From: Candidatus Eisenbergiella merdipullorum
GTDB lineage: Bacteria > Bacillota > Clostridia > Lachnospirales > Lachnospiraceae
Direction: 5' to 3'
DNA length: 34,453 nucleotides
Assembly (NCBI GenBank): GCA_019118445.1
Contig: DWYY01000044.1
Span: 1-34,453 of the forward strand
In this document: in pieces, positions 7,918 to 15,989 of the stretch
Layout: each line of letters begins with the position of its first letter
Position numbering within the stretch: position 1 is the first letter of the stretch
Translations under genes and position numbers: made by a program
Notes under the pieces: model-generated
Seen by the model: only the letters and a program-made list of their open reading frames with translations
Told to the model about the DNA's origin: nothing
The model's database searches: none

Positions 7918-9516
7918 TCAATTATTTAAAAGCTCCTGATGCTCGTCATACCATTTCTGCATGGCCGCTTCACATTCCAGACCGCCTTCCCGCTCCCAGG
8001 TCTGAATGATCTCGTCCACGACAGCCTGGGCGTCATTGCCCTCCGCAATCCCCTGGATCAGAAGATCGCCAATGGCTGTATTCAAAGAAGGCATATACTC
8101 GGTCAGCGCAGGATCGGATACGAATCCCTCACAGGACAGATAGAAATCATACTCATCCAGATGCTCGTTCATCTGCTCATATGCTTCCGCCATTTCAGGC
8201 GTTTTTCTGGCTCTTGCCTCCCACTCCGCATTTCTTTCAGCATAGTTGACGGAACCTGTAAACTTATCAGAATTCACATATTCATCAAAAGCGGGGAAGA
8301 TCGGATAATACTGACCGTCCTTTACCTCATAGCTGACATTCTCTTCTCCAATATAGATTCTCTTGAAATTATCCGGCTTTGAAATTTCATTGTACCACTT
8401 AACAGCATCCTCCGGATTCTTGGATGTTTTGGTAATCACAGAGATTTCCGATACCCCCAGGTTGGTGGAAAGAAAGCCCGGCGTATTCTCATCCTTGGCA
8501 AGGCACACGGCAAACACCGCCTTGGCATCAGGGTTACTTACGGCCATCGCTTCCACCATGGAAGGAATATCCCAAAAAGCAAGCTGCATGCATAGAGCTG
8601 TATTACTGGTGAACTTCTCTTTGCAGTTTTCAGCCGCATTGATGGGCATATCATTATCCAGGATCCCTTCCTGATACAGCTTCTGCATGAATGCCACATA
8701 ATCCTTGAAGCCTTCCATTTTCACCCTCGGCGTCTGCACCCCGTCCACATTATACCAACTGGTGCTGCCCATTCCGAAGGCGGACATGATATCCGTAAGC
8801 CACCCATTTTTACTTACCGTCAGCGCGGGGTTTCCGGTCTTATCCGTATAAGCCTTGCATACTTCATAGAACTCATCCAACGTTGTGGGGATCTCATATC
8901 CGAGCTCCTCCAGCGTGTCACTCCTGAAAGCGATCCCGCCGGTGATCGTACCAGGATAAGTTTTGCTGCTTGGATCCGCCGTATCCAGAGGAATGCCCAG
9001 GATTCTTCCTTCCTCATCTGTTACTGCGCTCCAGGCTATGTCATTCACGTTAGCCAGAATATCCTGGCCATATTCCTCCAGCAAAGGCTTCAAGTCGATC
9101 AGGGCATTTTTGTCTTTCAACTGGGAGAAAGCATCACTATCCATTCTGTAATACATATCATAGTCGGCGCCGGATGCCACCTCCAGCATCAGCTTTTCAT
9201 TTGCATTTTCGGAAGGGAGATTGTAGTAGGTGATCTGATACCCGGACAAATCCTCCATAACCGCCTTCAGGGGCTCCGCATTCATATCATAGGGCTGTGA
9301 ATAAAACATAACCTTCAGCTCCGGCTTTTCTCCGGTGTCGGCCGTATTCTCCGTCCCCGCTGCGCTCTCTTCCGCGCTTTCCCCCTGGGATGCCTCCGCA
9401 GTCGTCTGTGTCTGCGCCGTATCGGCTGTACTCTGATTTCCGCAGCCTGCCAGCGTACCGGCCGCCATAGCCGAAGCCGCCAGAAGCGCGATCCACTTCA
9501 TCGATTTCTTTCTCAT
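7918..9516 (-). CDS. ABC transporter sugar-binding lipoprotein (LplA/YtcQ type)
   Basis: A 532-residue extracellular solute-binding protein. Residues 1-24 form a lipoprotein signal peptide (MRKKSMKWIALLAASAMAAG) with the lipobox LAGC and lipidated Cys25. An Asp/Glu/Ala/Thr-rich linker (about residues 28-62) tethers the binding domain to the membrane. The rest, with VMFYSQPYDMNAEPLK and the closing TWEREGGLECEAAMQKWYDEH, matches the family-1 oligosaccharide-binding proteins of LplA/LipO type. AAAGGAGAAGAGGA precedes ATG 9516. It is the third gene of the operon, 115 bases after the YtcP-like permease; a small CCCG/CGGG hairpin (9613-9626) in that gap may favour its higher expression. No ATP-binding subunit is present, as usual for this family, which shares an MsmK/MsmX ATPase. 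Confidence 0.92.
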   Translation of the reverse strand: MRKKSMKWIALLAASAMAAGTLAGCGNQSTADTAQTQTTAEASQGESAEESAAGTENTADTGEKPELKVMFYSQPYDMNAEPLKAVMEDLSGYQITYYNLPSENANEKLMLEVASGADYDMYYRMDSDAFSQLKDKNALIDLKPLLEEYGQDILANVNDIAWSAVTDEEGRILGIPLDTADPSSKTYPGTITGGIAFRSDTLEELGYEIPTTLDEFYEVCKAYTDKTGNPALTVSKNGWLTDIMSAFGMGSTSWYNVDGVQTPRVKMEGFKDYVAFMQKLYQEGILDNDMPINAAENCKEKFTSNTALCMQLAFWDIPSMVEAMAVSNPDAKAVFAVCLAKDENTPGFLSTNLGVSEISVITKTSKNPEDAVKWYNEISKPDNFKRIYIGEENVSYEVKDGQYYPIFPAFDEYVNSDKFTGSVNYAERNAEWEARARKTPEMAEAYEQMNEHLDEYDFYLSCEGFVSDPALTEYMPSLNTAIGDLLIQGIAEGNDAQAVVDEIIQTWEREGGLECEAAMQKWYDEHQELLNN

Positions 9517-9631
9517 TCCTCTTCTCCTTTCTACTATACAGTAACCTTTCTATCATCAGTGACCTGTGGATTTTTCCTGTCACCAATTCACAACACTCAC
9601 AAAACTCTTACTCCCGTTTTTCCGGGTATTC

Positions 9632-10516
9632 CTATCCCTTCACTGATCCAACCGTCATGCCCTTTACAAAATACTTCTGTAAAAACGGATAGAGGATCAG
9701 GATTGGAACCGTGGAAACCAGAATCGTCGCATCACGGACCGTCTCGCTGGACATGGTCGCCATCGTTTCCGCTATGGAAGTAACATTTCCGGTGGAGTCC
9801 ATGGAATTCTCCGCCATTTGGATCAGATCATACAGATACTGCTGCAGCGATTTCAAACTGGGATCCGTGATATAAGTGACGCCTGAAAAATAGTTATTCC
9901 AGTAGCCAACGCCATAAAACAGAGTGACGGTAGCCAGCACCGGCGTGGACATGGGAATGACCACCCGGAACAGGATCGCGGCATTGGATGCGCCGTCAAT
10001 TTTGGCCGCTTCCTCCACCGATTCCGGCAAAGATTCAAAATAATTCTTTACCACAAAGAGGTTAAATACGGAAAAACCGCCCGAAAAGATCAGCGCCCAG
10101 ATCGTATTGGTCAGATGCAGGGAACGGTACAGCAGATAGGTGGGGACCATGCCTGCATTAAACAGCATCACAAACACAAACAGATACAGGAATACCTTCC
10201 GTCCTCTGAAATGCGGCTTTGACAGCGGATAGGCCGCAAGTACCGTGATGAACATCGCCATTATCGTACCCACAAGTGTAACGGTCACGGAAACCCGGAA
10301 CGCATTAAAGAATTCGGTCTGGTGCAGTACATACTTTATCGTATCAAGCTGGAACCCCTTGGGCAGGATCGCCACCTCCCCCAGCAGTACATACCGGGGA
10401 TCGCTGCACGCCTTTGCCAGCACCGTCAGGCAGGGGATCAGCGTGACCGCTCCCAGCAGCAACAGCACTATGATATTAATGATCTCAAATACAGACAGCC
10501 TTTTTCTCTTCCTCAT
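9632..10516 (-). CDS. ABC sugar transporter permease, YtcP type
   Basis: A 294-residue inner membrane permease of the carbohydrate CUT1 family. Several hydrophobic segments are visible (IINIIVLLLLGAVTLIPCL at about 11-29, VTLVGTIMAMFITVLAAYPL, VFLYLFVFVMLFNAGMVPTY). The EAA loop that docks the ATPase is EAAKIDGASNAAILFRVVIP near residue 187. It ends with QKYFVKGMTVGSVKG, a common ending in YtcP proteins. Its start lies 11 bases after the LplB-like stop, with GGAGAG just after that stop, so the two permeases are co-translated and form the heterodimeric channel. Confidence 0.92.
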   Translation of the reverse strand: MRKRKRLSVFEIINIIVLLLLGAVTLIPCLTVLAKACSDPRYVLLGEVAILPKGFQLDTIKYVLHQTEFFNAFRVSVTVTLVGTIMAMFITVLAAYPLSKPHFRGRKVFLYLFVFVMLFNAGMVPTYLLYRSLHLTNTIWALIFSGGFSVFNLFVVKNYFESLPESVEEAAKIDGASNAAILFRVVIPMSTPVLATVTLFYGVGYWNNYFSGVTYITDPSLKSLQQYLYDLIQMAENSMDSTGNVTSIAETMATMSSETVRDATILVSTVPILILYPFLQKYFVKGMTVGSVKG

Positions 10517-10527
10517 ACGCCACTCTC

Positions 10528-11445
10528 CTACCAGATACTCTTTCCGTTCAGTTTTTTCGCAAGTGTGTTGGAGCTTACCACCAGGATGAATCCGATCACC
10601 GAATTAAACAGTCCCACAGCGGTACCCATACTGAAATCCATTTTCCCCAGGCCGACCCGGTAAACATAGGTTCCAATGATATCGGCTGATTCATAGACGG
10701 TAGGATTATACATGGCAAAGATCTGTCCGAAACCGGCGTCCATGATCCCTCCCACTCTCATGATCAGCATCAGCACGATCGTGGGCATGATTCCCGGAAG
10801 CATGATATACCATATCTGCTGCAGCCGGTTTGCGCCGTCCACCTCGGCGGCCTCAAAGCATTCCTGGTCCAGGCCCGCAATGGCGGCAAAATAGATGATG
10901 GAGCCCCAGCCCACTTCCTTCCAGGCGTCCGAAAAGATCAGCACGGCACGGAACCAGTGATTATCCATCAGGAAGTTGATCTTTTCCCCTCCCAGAGAAA
11001 CCAGAAGAGAATTGACCAGGCCGGTGGAACCCAGCAGGGAAACAAAAATCCCGGCCACCACCGCCCAGGACAGGAAATGGGGCAGATAAACCACCGTCTG
11101 CAGCACCTTCTGAAAGCGGACGCTCCGCACTTCATTCAAAAGGATCGCAAACAGGATCGGCAGCGGGAAAGTGATCAGAAGCTTCAACAAGCTGATTTCC
11201 AGCGTATTTCTCAGAGCCGCCAGGAAATCCGGTCTCCGGAACAGTTTCTGAAAATGCTCCATCCCCACCCATGGGCTCTTCAGGATAGACAGCATAGGCG
11301 ATGTGGAAAGAAACATATCATAGTCTTTGAACGCCAGCGTGATCCCATACATCGGAACCAGATTAAATATGAGGACAAATATCACTGCAGGCAGCAGCAT
11401 CAGATACATGTCATAATTTCTTTTGAAATATGTACGAAATTTCAT
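10528..11445 (-). CDS. ABC sugar transporter permease, LplB type
   Basis: A 305-residue permease, first gene of the operon. It begins MKFRTYFKRNYDMYLMLLPA with a first membrane helix at about 15-34 (LMLLPAVIFVLIFNLVPMY). The EAA loop reads EAAEVDGANRLQQIWYIMLP. GITLAFKDYDMF and VGMEHFQKLF in the N-terminal third are hallmarks of LplB-like permeases. AAGGAG lies 8 bases before ATG 11445. The gene is divergent from the two-component system at 11695, an arrangement in which the YesN-type regulator usually activates the importer operon. Confidence 0.92.
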   Translation of the reverse strand: MKFRTYFKRNYDMYLMLLPAVIFVLIFNLVPMYGITLAFKDYDMFLSTSPMLSILKSPWVGMEHFQKLFRRPDFLAALRNTLEISLLKLLITFPLPILFAILLNEVRSVRFQKVLQTVVYLPHFLSWAVVAGIFVSLLGSTGLVNSLLVSLGGEKINFLMDNHWFRAVLIFSDAWKEVGWGSIIYFAAIAGLDQECFEAAEVDGANRLQQIWYIMLPGIMPTIVLMLIMRVGGIMDAGFGQIFAMYNPTVYESADIIGTYVYRVGLGKMDFSMGTAVGLFNSVIGFILVVSSNTLAKKLNGKSIW

Positions 11446-11620
11446 ATGCGCAGCTCCTTTTTGTTTTTGTGTGATCTTATTCTAACGAAAAAGGTCAGAA
11501 AAGGATAGGAATCAGGCAACTTCCTGTGGATAATAATTTTCGTTTTTTTCGGCCTGTTCCGGCCGAGTCTTTTTCCTTATGGCAAAAAAATTACGTTTTT
11601 GGATATAAAATTGAGCTCTT
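11446..11620. promoter_or_regulatory. Divergent control region between importer operon and two-component system
   Basis: No gene is seen. On the minus strand TAGAAT (11484-11479) could be the -10 box of the importer operon, but 17 bases upstream there is only TATCCT; such a weak -35 fits dependence on the YesN-type activator. A TCGGCC/GGCCGA hairpin (11549-11566) between T-rich stretches lies in the middle and might separate the two promoters. Confidence 0.35.
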
Positions 11621-11649
11621 TTGACTCTACATTGCTCCAGCCTTATCAT
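11621..11649 (+). promoter_or_regulatory. Promoter of the YesN/YesM operon with overlapping inverted repeat
   Basis: TTGACT (11621-11626), 17 bases, TATCAT (11644-11649): each box is one base off consensus. The perfect inverted repeat CTTATCA-TTTG-TGATAAG (11642-11659) covers the -10 box and the expected start site near 11656, so it could be an operator. Confidence 0.7.
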
Positions 11650-11694
11650 TTGTGATAAGATAGGGGAAAGCAAACTTCAGAAAGGATGCCGGGA

Positions 11695-13227
11695 ATGTAT
11701 CGTTTATTGATCGTAGATGATGAAAAGCATATTAGGAATCGCATTCGTGCCGCTGTCAACTGGGAGCTTCTGGGAATCCAGATCATCGGAGAAGCGGAGA
11801 ATGGCCTGGAAGGGCTTACCATCGCAATGAGGGAAAAGCCCGATATCGTGCTCTGTGATGTACGCATGCCGGGTATGGACGGCATTTCTTTTGCGACGGA
11901 GTTAATGTATCGTTATCCATCCGTTCAGTTCATCTTTATCAGCGGCTATTCGGACAAAATGTATTTGAAAAACGCTTTGAGGCTGGAGGCGGTGGACTAT
12001 ATCTTCAAGCCCTATGAGCTGTCCGACCTGCTCTCCGCCATAGAAAAAGCGATCACACGGATCGAGAAGAATGCGCGTGACAAAACACTTACGATCGATA
12101 ATGATCTGGCGCTGAAGCTGGTATACCATGCGCAGAATCAGGAGGATCTGAAACATTTCCTGGACTCCGCCTCTGTGGCGGTAGATTTTTGGCGTCCCTG
12201 GACCGCTCTTCTGATCCGATTCAGCACGGGCATCTCCTTTTCCAGCTATCAGTCTCAGAGCATGACGGAATCCCTGCAGCCCCAGGTACTCATCAGTCAG
12301 TATTATTACAGCTTTGAACAGGAAGTCACCTCCCTTTTTCAAAATCAGTATCTGATGTCCCGCGGAGGCGACAGCTATCTGGTCTTTGCCAATCTGCCGG
12401 AATCGGAATATCATAATATCAGCCTGAAACTCTCCGGCCTTTTCTCGCTCGTTCCTGCCATTCCCGCCGTCATCGGGATCAGTGAGATCTTCCGGGAGCC
12501 CATTCATATAAAGGAAGCTTTCTGCCAGGCAAGGCAGGCATCCTTTTCCGGCTTTTTATCCGGCTACCAAAAGATTTATCCCGCGCATGACGTTTCTCTC
12601 CGGAGATTTTCCGCCGATAACGTGGCAAAGGAAGACTTCCTTTCCGCTCTTGAGAAACAGGATATCGCAGCCGCTTCCGGCTTCCTGAAGGACTATATCA
12701 GCTATCTCAGCGGCTGTTCCCCGGACGATATTCCCGCGATCAAGGACAGCCTGCTCCATCTGGCGCTGCATCTGCATGGGAAGCTGAAAAATTCACCCTT
12801 CCGGCTCATTAACGAATTCATCAATACGGCCGCGACCCTGAATGATATCCTGCAGTATCTGCAGTGCCTGTTAGACAGCTACCAGACCGAGTTAAACAGT
12901 CTGGACAGCAAAGGCAGGATCATATATGAAACAGAGCAGTATATTTTAAATCATCTGGGAGAAGAGATCTCTGTCCATCAGATTGCCGACAGCGTATATC
13001 TCTCTCCGACTTACCTGTGTTATCTATATAAAAAGAAAACAGGAAAGACCCTGAAACAGTTTATCGTGGACAGCCGTATGGAAAAGGCCAGGAGCCTTCT
13101 TCTGGATACCAATATGAAGATCGGAGACATCGCCGCTTCTCTTGGCTATTCCAACCAGAATTACTTTGCCAGGCTTTTCGCTTCCCATTACGGCGTCACT
13201 CCAAGCAGTTTCCGGAACCATGAATAA
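11695..13227 (+). CDS. Response regulator, receiver plus AraC DNA-binding domain (YesN type)
   Basis: A 510-residue regulator partnered with the kinase downstream. Residues 1-120 form the receiver: acidic pair Asp8/Asp9 in RLLIVDDEKH, phosphoacceptor Asp55 in LCDVRMPGMDG and the conserved Lys in DYIFKPYE. A ~270-residue central region of unknown fold, seen in many YesN proteins, leads to an AraC domain at about 411-510 (ISVHQIADSVYLSPTYLCYLY, MKIGDIAASLGYSNQNYFARLF). The start at 11695 is preferred to the ATG at 11686: it gives the usual MYRLLIVDDE beginning and places AAAGGA 8 bases upstream. It probably activates the divergent importer operon. Confidence 0.92.
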   Translation: MYRLLIVDDEKHIRNRIRAAVNWELLGIQIIGEAENGLEGLTIAMREKPDIVLCDVRMPGMDGISFATELMYRYPSVQFIFISGYSDKMYLKNALRLEAVDYIFKPYELSDLLSAIEKAITRIEKNARDKTLTIDNDLALKLVYHAQNQEDLKHFLDSASVAVDFWRPWTALLIRFSTGISFSSYQSQSMTESLQPQVLISQYYYSFEQEVTSLFQNQYLMSRGGDSYLVFANLPESEYHNISLKLSGLFSLVPAIPAVIGISEIFREPIHIKEAFCQARQASFSGFLSGYQKIYPAHDVSLRRFSADNVAKEDFLSALEKQDIAAASGFLKDYISYLSGCSPDDIPAIKDSLLHLALHLHGKLKNSPFRLINEFINTAATLNDILQYLQCLLDSYQTELNSLDSKGRIIYETEQYILNHLGEEISVHQIADSVYLSPTYLCYLYKKKTGKTLKQFIVDSRMEKARSLLLDTNMKIGDIAASLGYSNQNYFARLFASHYGVTPSSFRNHE

Positions 13228-13274
13228 ACATTCCAGCGCGGAAACGGGATTCACGCGGAAAGGACGAACACCTG

Positions 13275-15083
13275 ATGAAAATCCTGAGTCACCTGAAATT
13301 CATTTATAATAATTTTTCTTACCAGAAAAAACTGTTCTGGTCTTACCTGGTCCTGATCCTGATCCCCATGCTCATCCTGTCCGTCTTTTTCTATAACCGC
13401 ACCACGGACATTCTGCGCAGCAATTTTATCACTCTGTCCTCTATGCATCTGGACCAGGCCGTGGAATCCATGGATGCCAGATTTTCCGAAATGATCCGTC
13501 TGGGAAGTACGCTTTCCCGCCAGAATACCCTGCGCACCGCGCTTGAAAAAGATCCGTCCCAGACCAGCCTTGTTCAGCAGGGAGAGGATCTGACCGAAAT
13601 GGAGATCAGTCTCTCCAATGTTGCCTTTGATTCCTCCGTTCTCTCCGTCCGTTTATTTGTAAACCCGGATTTTTCCTATGCGGGCCGCAGGGTTTTTACT
13701 TGGCCGCTGTCTTCCGCTTCTGCCCTGGTGCCCGGACGGGAATCCCTTCTGATGAAGCAGCCTCTTCTGAGCGTTCCCAATACCTATCAGAATGTCTTCG
13801 CAGCCCCCAGCACGGTTTTTTCCGTAACCACTCCCATCTATAGCAGCTCCGATTATGGGAAGGCCGTAGCCCTGATCTGTGTGGACATTTCTCAGGATAC
13901 CATTCTGGAGATCCTAAAAAAAGCGGACTTTTCCGATAACGGCAGAGTCTATCTGACGGACGCTTCCCGCAACGTCCTTCTGTGCTATTCCAATGCGGAG
14001 GAAGCAGTTATTGAGGATACTGTCCTTCCGTCTCTGCCGGAAGAAGGGAGCCAAAGGCTGCAGAAGGACAGTCTGACCATGATCTCCCCCATGATCCTTG
14101 GCAGCTATTATCTGGTTACGGAAACCCCTATCCTTCAGTATACTGTCCTGAATGCGCTGTTTCCTCTTCAATTTCTGGGATTTGCTCTGTTCATCGGCCT
14201 TCTGATCTATCTGTTGGCCGCCTTTTATTCCCGCTTCAACTCGCGTCGGATCATGCAGCTGAGCAAAACCTTTCAAAAACTCAGGGATGGGGATCTCAAC
14301 GTCCACTGCATCGTTGACAGTGAGGATGAGATCGGAGAACTCCAGCTCAGCTTCAATGAAATGGTACAGCGCATGCAGAATATGATGGAATCCCAATATC
14401 AGCTCGGAAAACGCCTGCAGAGAAATGAATTCCAACTGCTGCAGGCGCAGATCAATCCCCACTTTTTATACAATACCCTGGATCTGGCCGCCTGGGCCGC
14501 GAAAAACAGAGATGCCGGCGAGGTATGCGATATTATCGAAAAACTGTCCCGCTACTACAGGATCAGCCTGAGCAAAGGGCAGGAAACCATACTCCTCACG
14601 GACGAGCTGGAACACATTTCCCTGTATGTGGCTCTTCAAAACAAACGCTTTGAAAACAGAATCCATCTGCAGTTTTCCAACCATGTACAGACAGAGCAGC
14701 TGAAGATCCTGAAGCTCATCTTGCAGCCGATCGTGGAAAACAGCATTCTTCACGGTTTGCAGGGAGAAGGAAAAGAACTGAACATCACCATATCCATTTT
14801 CCGGGAAGAGGCTTCGCTCCGCATTATGATCGCAGACGATGGTTCCGGCATTCCAGCCCACAAACTGGCCCATTTCCAGCTCTATCAGGAGCTTCAGCTT
14901 TCCGCAGAAGCTTTGATGGACCATACGTCGGATCAAACCGGCGGATATGGCATCCTGAATGTCTCTGAAAGAATACGCAGCTTTTATGGACCGCAGTCCT
15001 CATTAAGCTTCGATTCCGCTGCCGGCCGGGGTACCACTGTCACGATCAGCCTTCCTTATGAAAAATGTCTTTTCCGGTACTGA
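13275..15083 (+). CDS. Membrane sensor histidine kinase (YesM type)
   Basis: A 602-residue sensor. Membrane helix 1 is at about residues 21-41 (FWSYLVLILIPMLILSVFFY), followed by a ~250-residue extracellular sensing region, helix 2 at about 294-316, and a HAMP linker (FQKLRDGDLNVHC, DEIGELQLSFNEMVQRM). The His_kinase domain has QAQINPHFLYNTLD with phospho-accepting His396. ATP-binding motifs are LQPIVENSILHG (N box), IADDGSGIP (G1) and GGYGILNV (G2). It is the second gene of the operon, 47 bases after the response regulator. Its 3' end overlaps the convergent PocR/AraC gene by 28 bases. It is expected to sense the extracellular carbohydrate, perhaps with the binding protein at 7918. Confidence 0.93.
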   Translation: MKILSHLKFIYNNFSYQKKLFWSYLVLILIPMLILSVFFYNRTTDILRSNFITLSSMHLDQAVESMDARFSEMIRLGSTLSRQNTLRTALEKDPSQTSLVQQGEDLTEMEISLSNVAFDSSVLSVRLFVNPDFSYAGRRVFTWPLSSASALVPGRESLLMKQPLLSVPNTYQNVFAAPSTVFSVTTPIYSSSDYGKAVALICVDISQDTILEILKKADFSDNGRVYLTDASRNVLLCYSNAEEAVIEDTVLPSLPEEGSQRLQKDSLTMISPMILGSYYLVTETPILQYTVLNALFPLQFLGFALFIGLLIYLLAAFYSRFNSRRIMQLSKTFQKLRDGDLNVHCIVDSEDEIGELQLSFNEMVQRMQNMMESQYQLGKRLQRNEFQLLQAQINPHFLYNTLDLAAWAAKNRDAGEVCDIIEKLSRYYRISLSKGQETILLTDELEHISLYVALQNKRFENRIHLQFSNHVQTEQLKILKLILQPIVENSILHGLQGEGKELNITISIFREEASLRIMIADDGSGIPAHKLAHFQLYQELQLSAEALMDHTSDQTGGYGILNVSERIRSFYGPQSSLSFDSAAGRGTTVTISLPYEKCLFRY

Positions 15084-15874
15084 AGCGGCGTCATGGAAAA
15101 TCTTTCCCGAAAAAGCTGGATAAAATAGCTGACATCGCCGAATCCCACATCCAGCGCGATTTCTGTAATGGGGAGATCCGTTTTGTCCAGCAGGTTCTTC
15201 GCATCCTCCAGCTTCAGCCGGTTGCAGTAGGCCCGGATGGACACGCCGCATCTGCTTTTGAACATATGACTGATATAAGATCTGCTCCTTCCGAATTCCA
15301 GGCAGATTTCGGAAAGGGTGATCCGATTATGGTGCTCATTGATATAGTGGAAAATCAGATTGTATTCCGGATCCGCGTCCGCGCTGTTAGGCGGACAGAG
15401 AAACAGAAGCTCCAGCATCCTGCACAGAGGAGGAATGAGCGTATCGCACAGCGTCCGCGGGATCTCTTCCGGATTCAGGCTCTCCCTCCACAATTCCATA
15501 TCCGCCATGTTTTCCGGCGGTGCCTTCTTTCTGTACCCGCTTACCGCCGCATAACCGACCACCGCCGAGTCCTCATAGATGGGATAAAGGCATTCATAAA
15601 CTCCAGCATGGCATACCCCGCAGAAGCTGCCGCATTTTTTGCATTTCTGCAGCACAACCTGCTGGGAGCGCAGGCATTTTCTGTGTTCTTCCTCATTTCT
15701 TTTTACCATGATGCAGTACGGATTCCTGTGTGTATTATACGGTCCGAGCGCGGTCAGGACGGATTCCGGCATGCGGTTCAGCTTTTCCTTCCCGAAATGG
15801 ACGGAAACCTGGAGACCGCACTGTCCATTCAGATGATCCAGATAGGAAAGAATCTCTTCCAACAGCCGGTTCAT
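15056..15874 (-). CDS. AraC-family regulator with PocR-like cysteine-rich sensor domain
   Basis: A 272-residue regulator. Residues about 1-150 look like a PocR sensory domain with a cysteine cluster spaced C-x10-C-x2-C-x3-C-x2-C-x6-C (from KCLRSQQ through CKKC, CGVCHAGVYEC), which could bind metal. LYPIYEDSAVVGYAAVSGY follows, typical of this domain. The C-terminal 100 residues are an AraC DNA-binding domain (ITLSEICLEFGRSRSYISHMF, LPITEIALDVGFGDVSYFIQLFRERFSMTP). The start at 15874 is set by AAGGAG 7 bases upstream; a longer upstream reading frame to 16192 runs antisense through the FAD gene and is not believed. Its stop lies inside the 3' end of the kinase gene. It is divergent from the FAD oxidoreductase at 15990, its likely target. 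Confidence 0.87.
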   Translation of the reverse strand: MNRLLEEILSYLDHLNGQCGLQVSVHFGKEKLNRMPESVLTALGPYNTHRNPYCIMVKRNEEEHRKCLRSQQVVLQKCKKCGSFCGVCHAGVYECLYPIYEDSAVVGYAAVSGYRKKAPPENMADMELWRESLNPEEIPRTLCDTLIPPLCRMLELLFLCPPNSADADPEYNLIFHYINEHHNRITLSEICLEFGRSRSYISHMFKSRCGVSIRAYCNRLKLEDAKNLLDKTDLPITEIALDVGFGDVSYFIQLFRERFSMTPLQYRKRHFS

Positions 15875-15989
15875 TGAAAACTCCTTTGCATATTTCTTAT
15901 ATTTTCCTGCACTTAGTCCGGAGATTATCCCCCGAAAATATAATAAAATTATAGCATAAATCAAAATTGGCACAAGAGGAGAGAAAGCC
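15875..15989. promoter_or_regulatory. Divergent promoter region, PocR/AraC gene and FAD oxidoreductase
   Basis: A perfect TATAAT on the plus strand (15939-15944) lies 45 bases before the FAD oxidoreductase ATG, but the position 17 bases upstream reads TCCGGA, so the promoter should need an activator. AT-rich sequence follows. No clear minus-strand promoter was found. Confidence 0.4.

Noticed and set aside
11549..11575. Intrinsic terminator (TCGGCC/GGCCGA then GTCTTTTT) on the plus strand
   Set aside because: The stem is only six pairs, the T-run is offset, and no plus-strand gene precedes it; kept only as a note in the divergent region.
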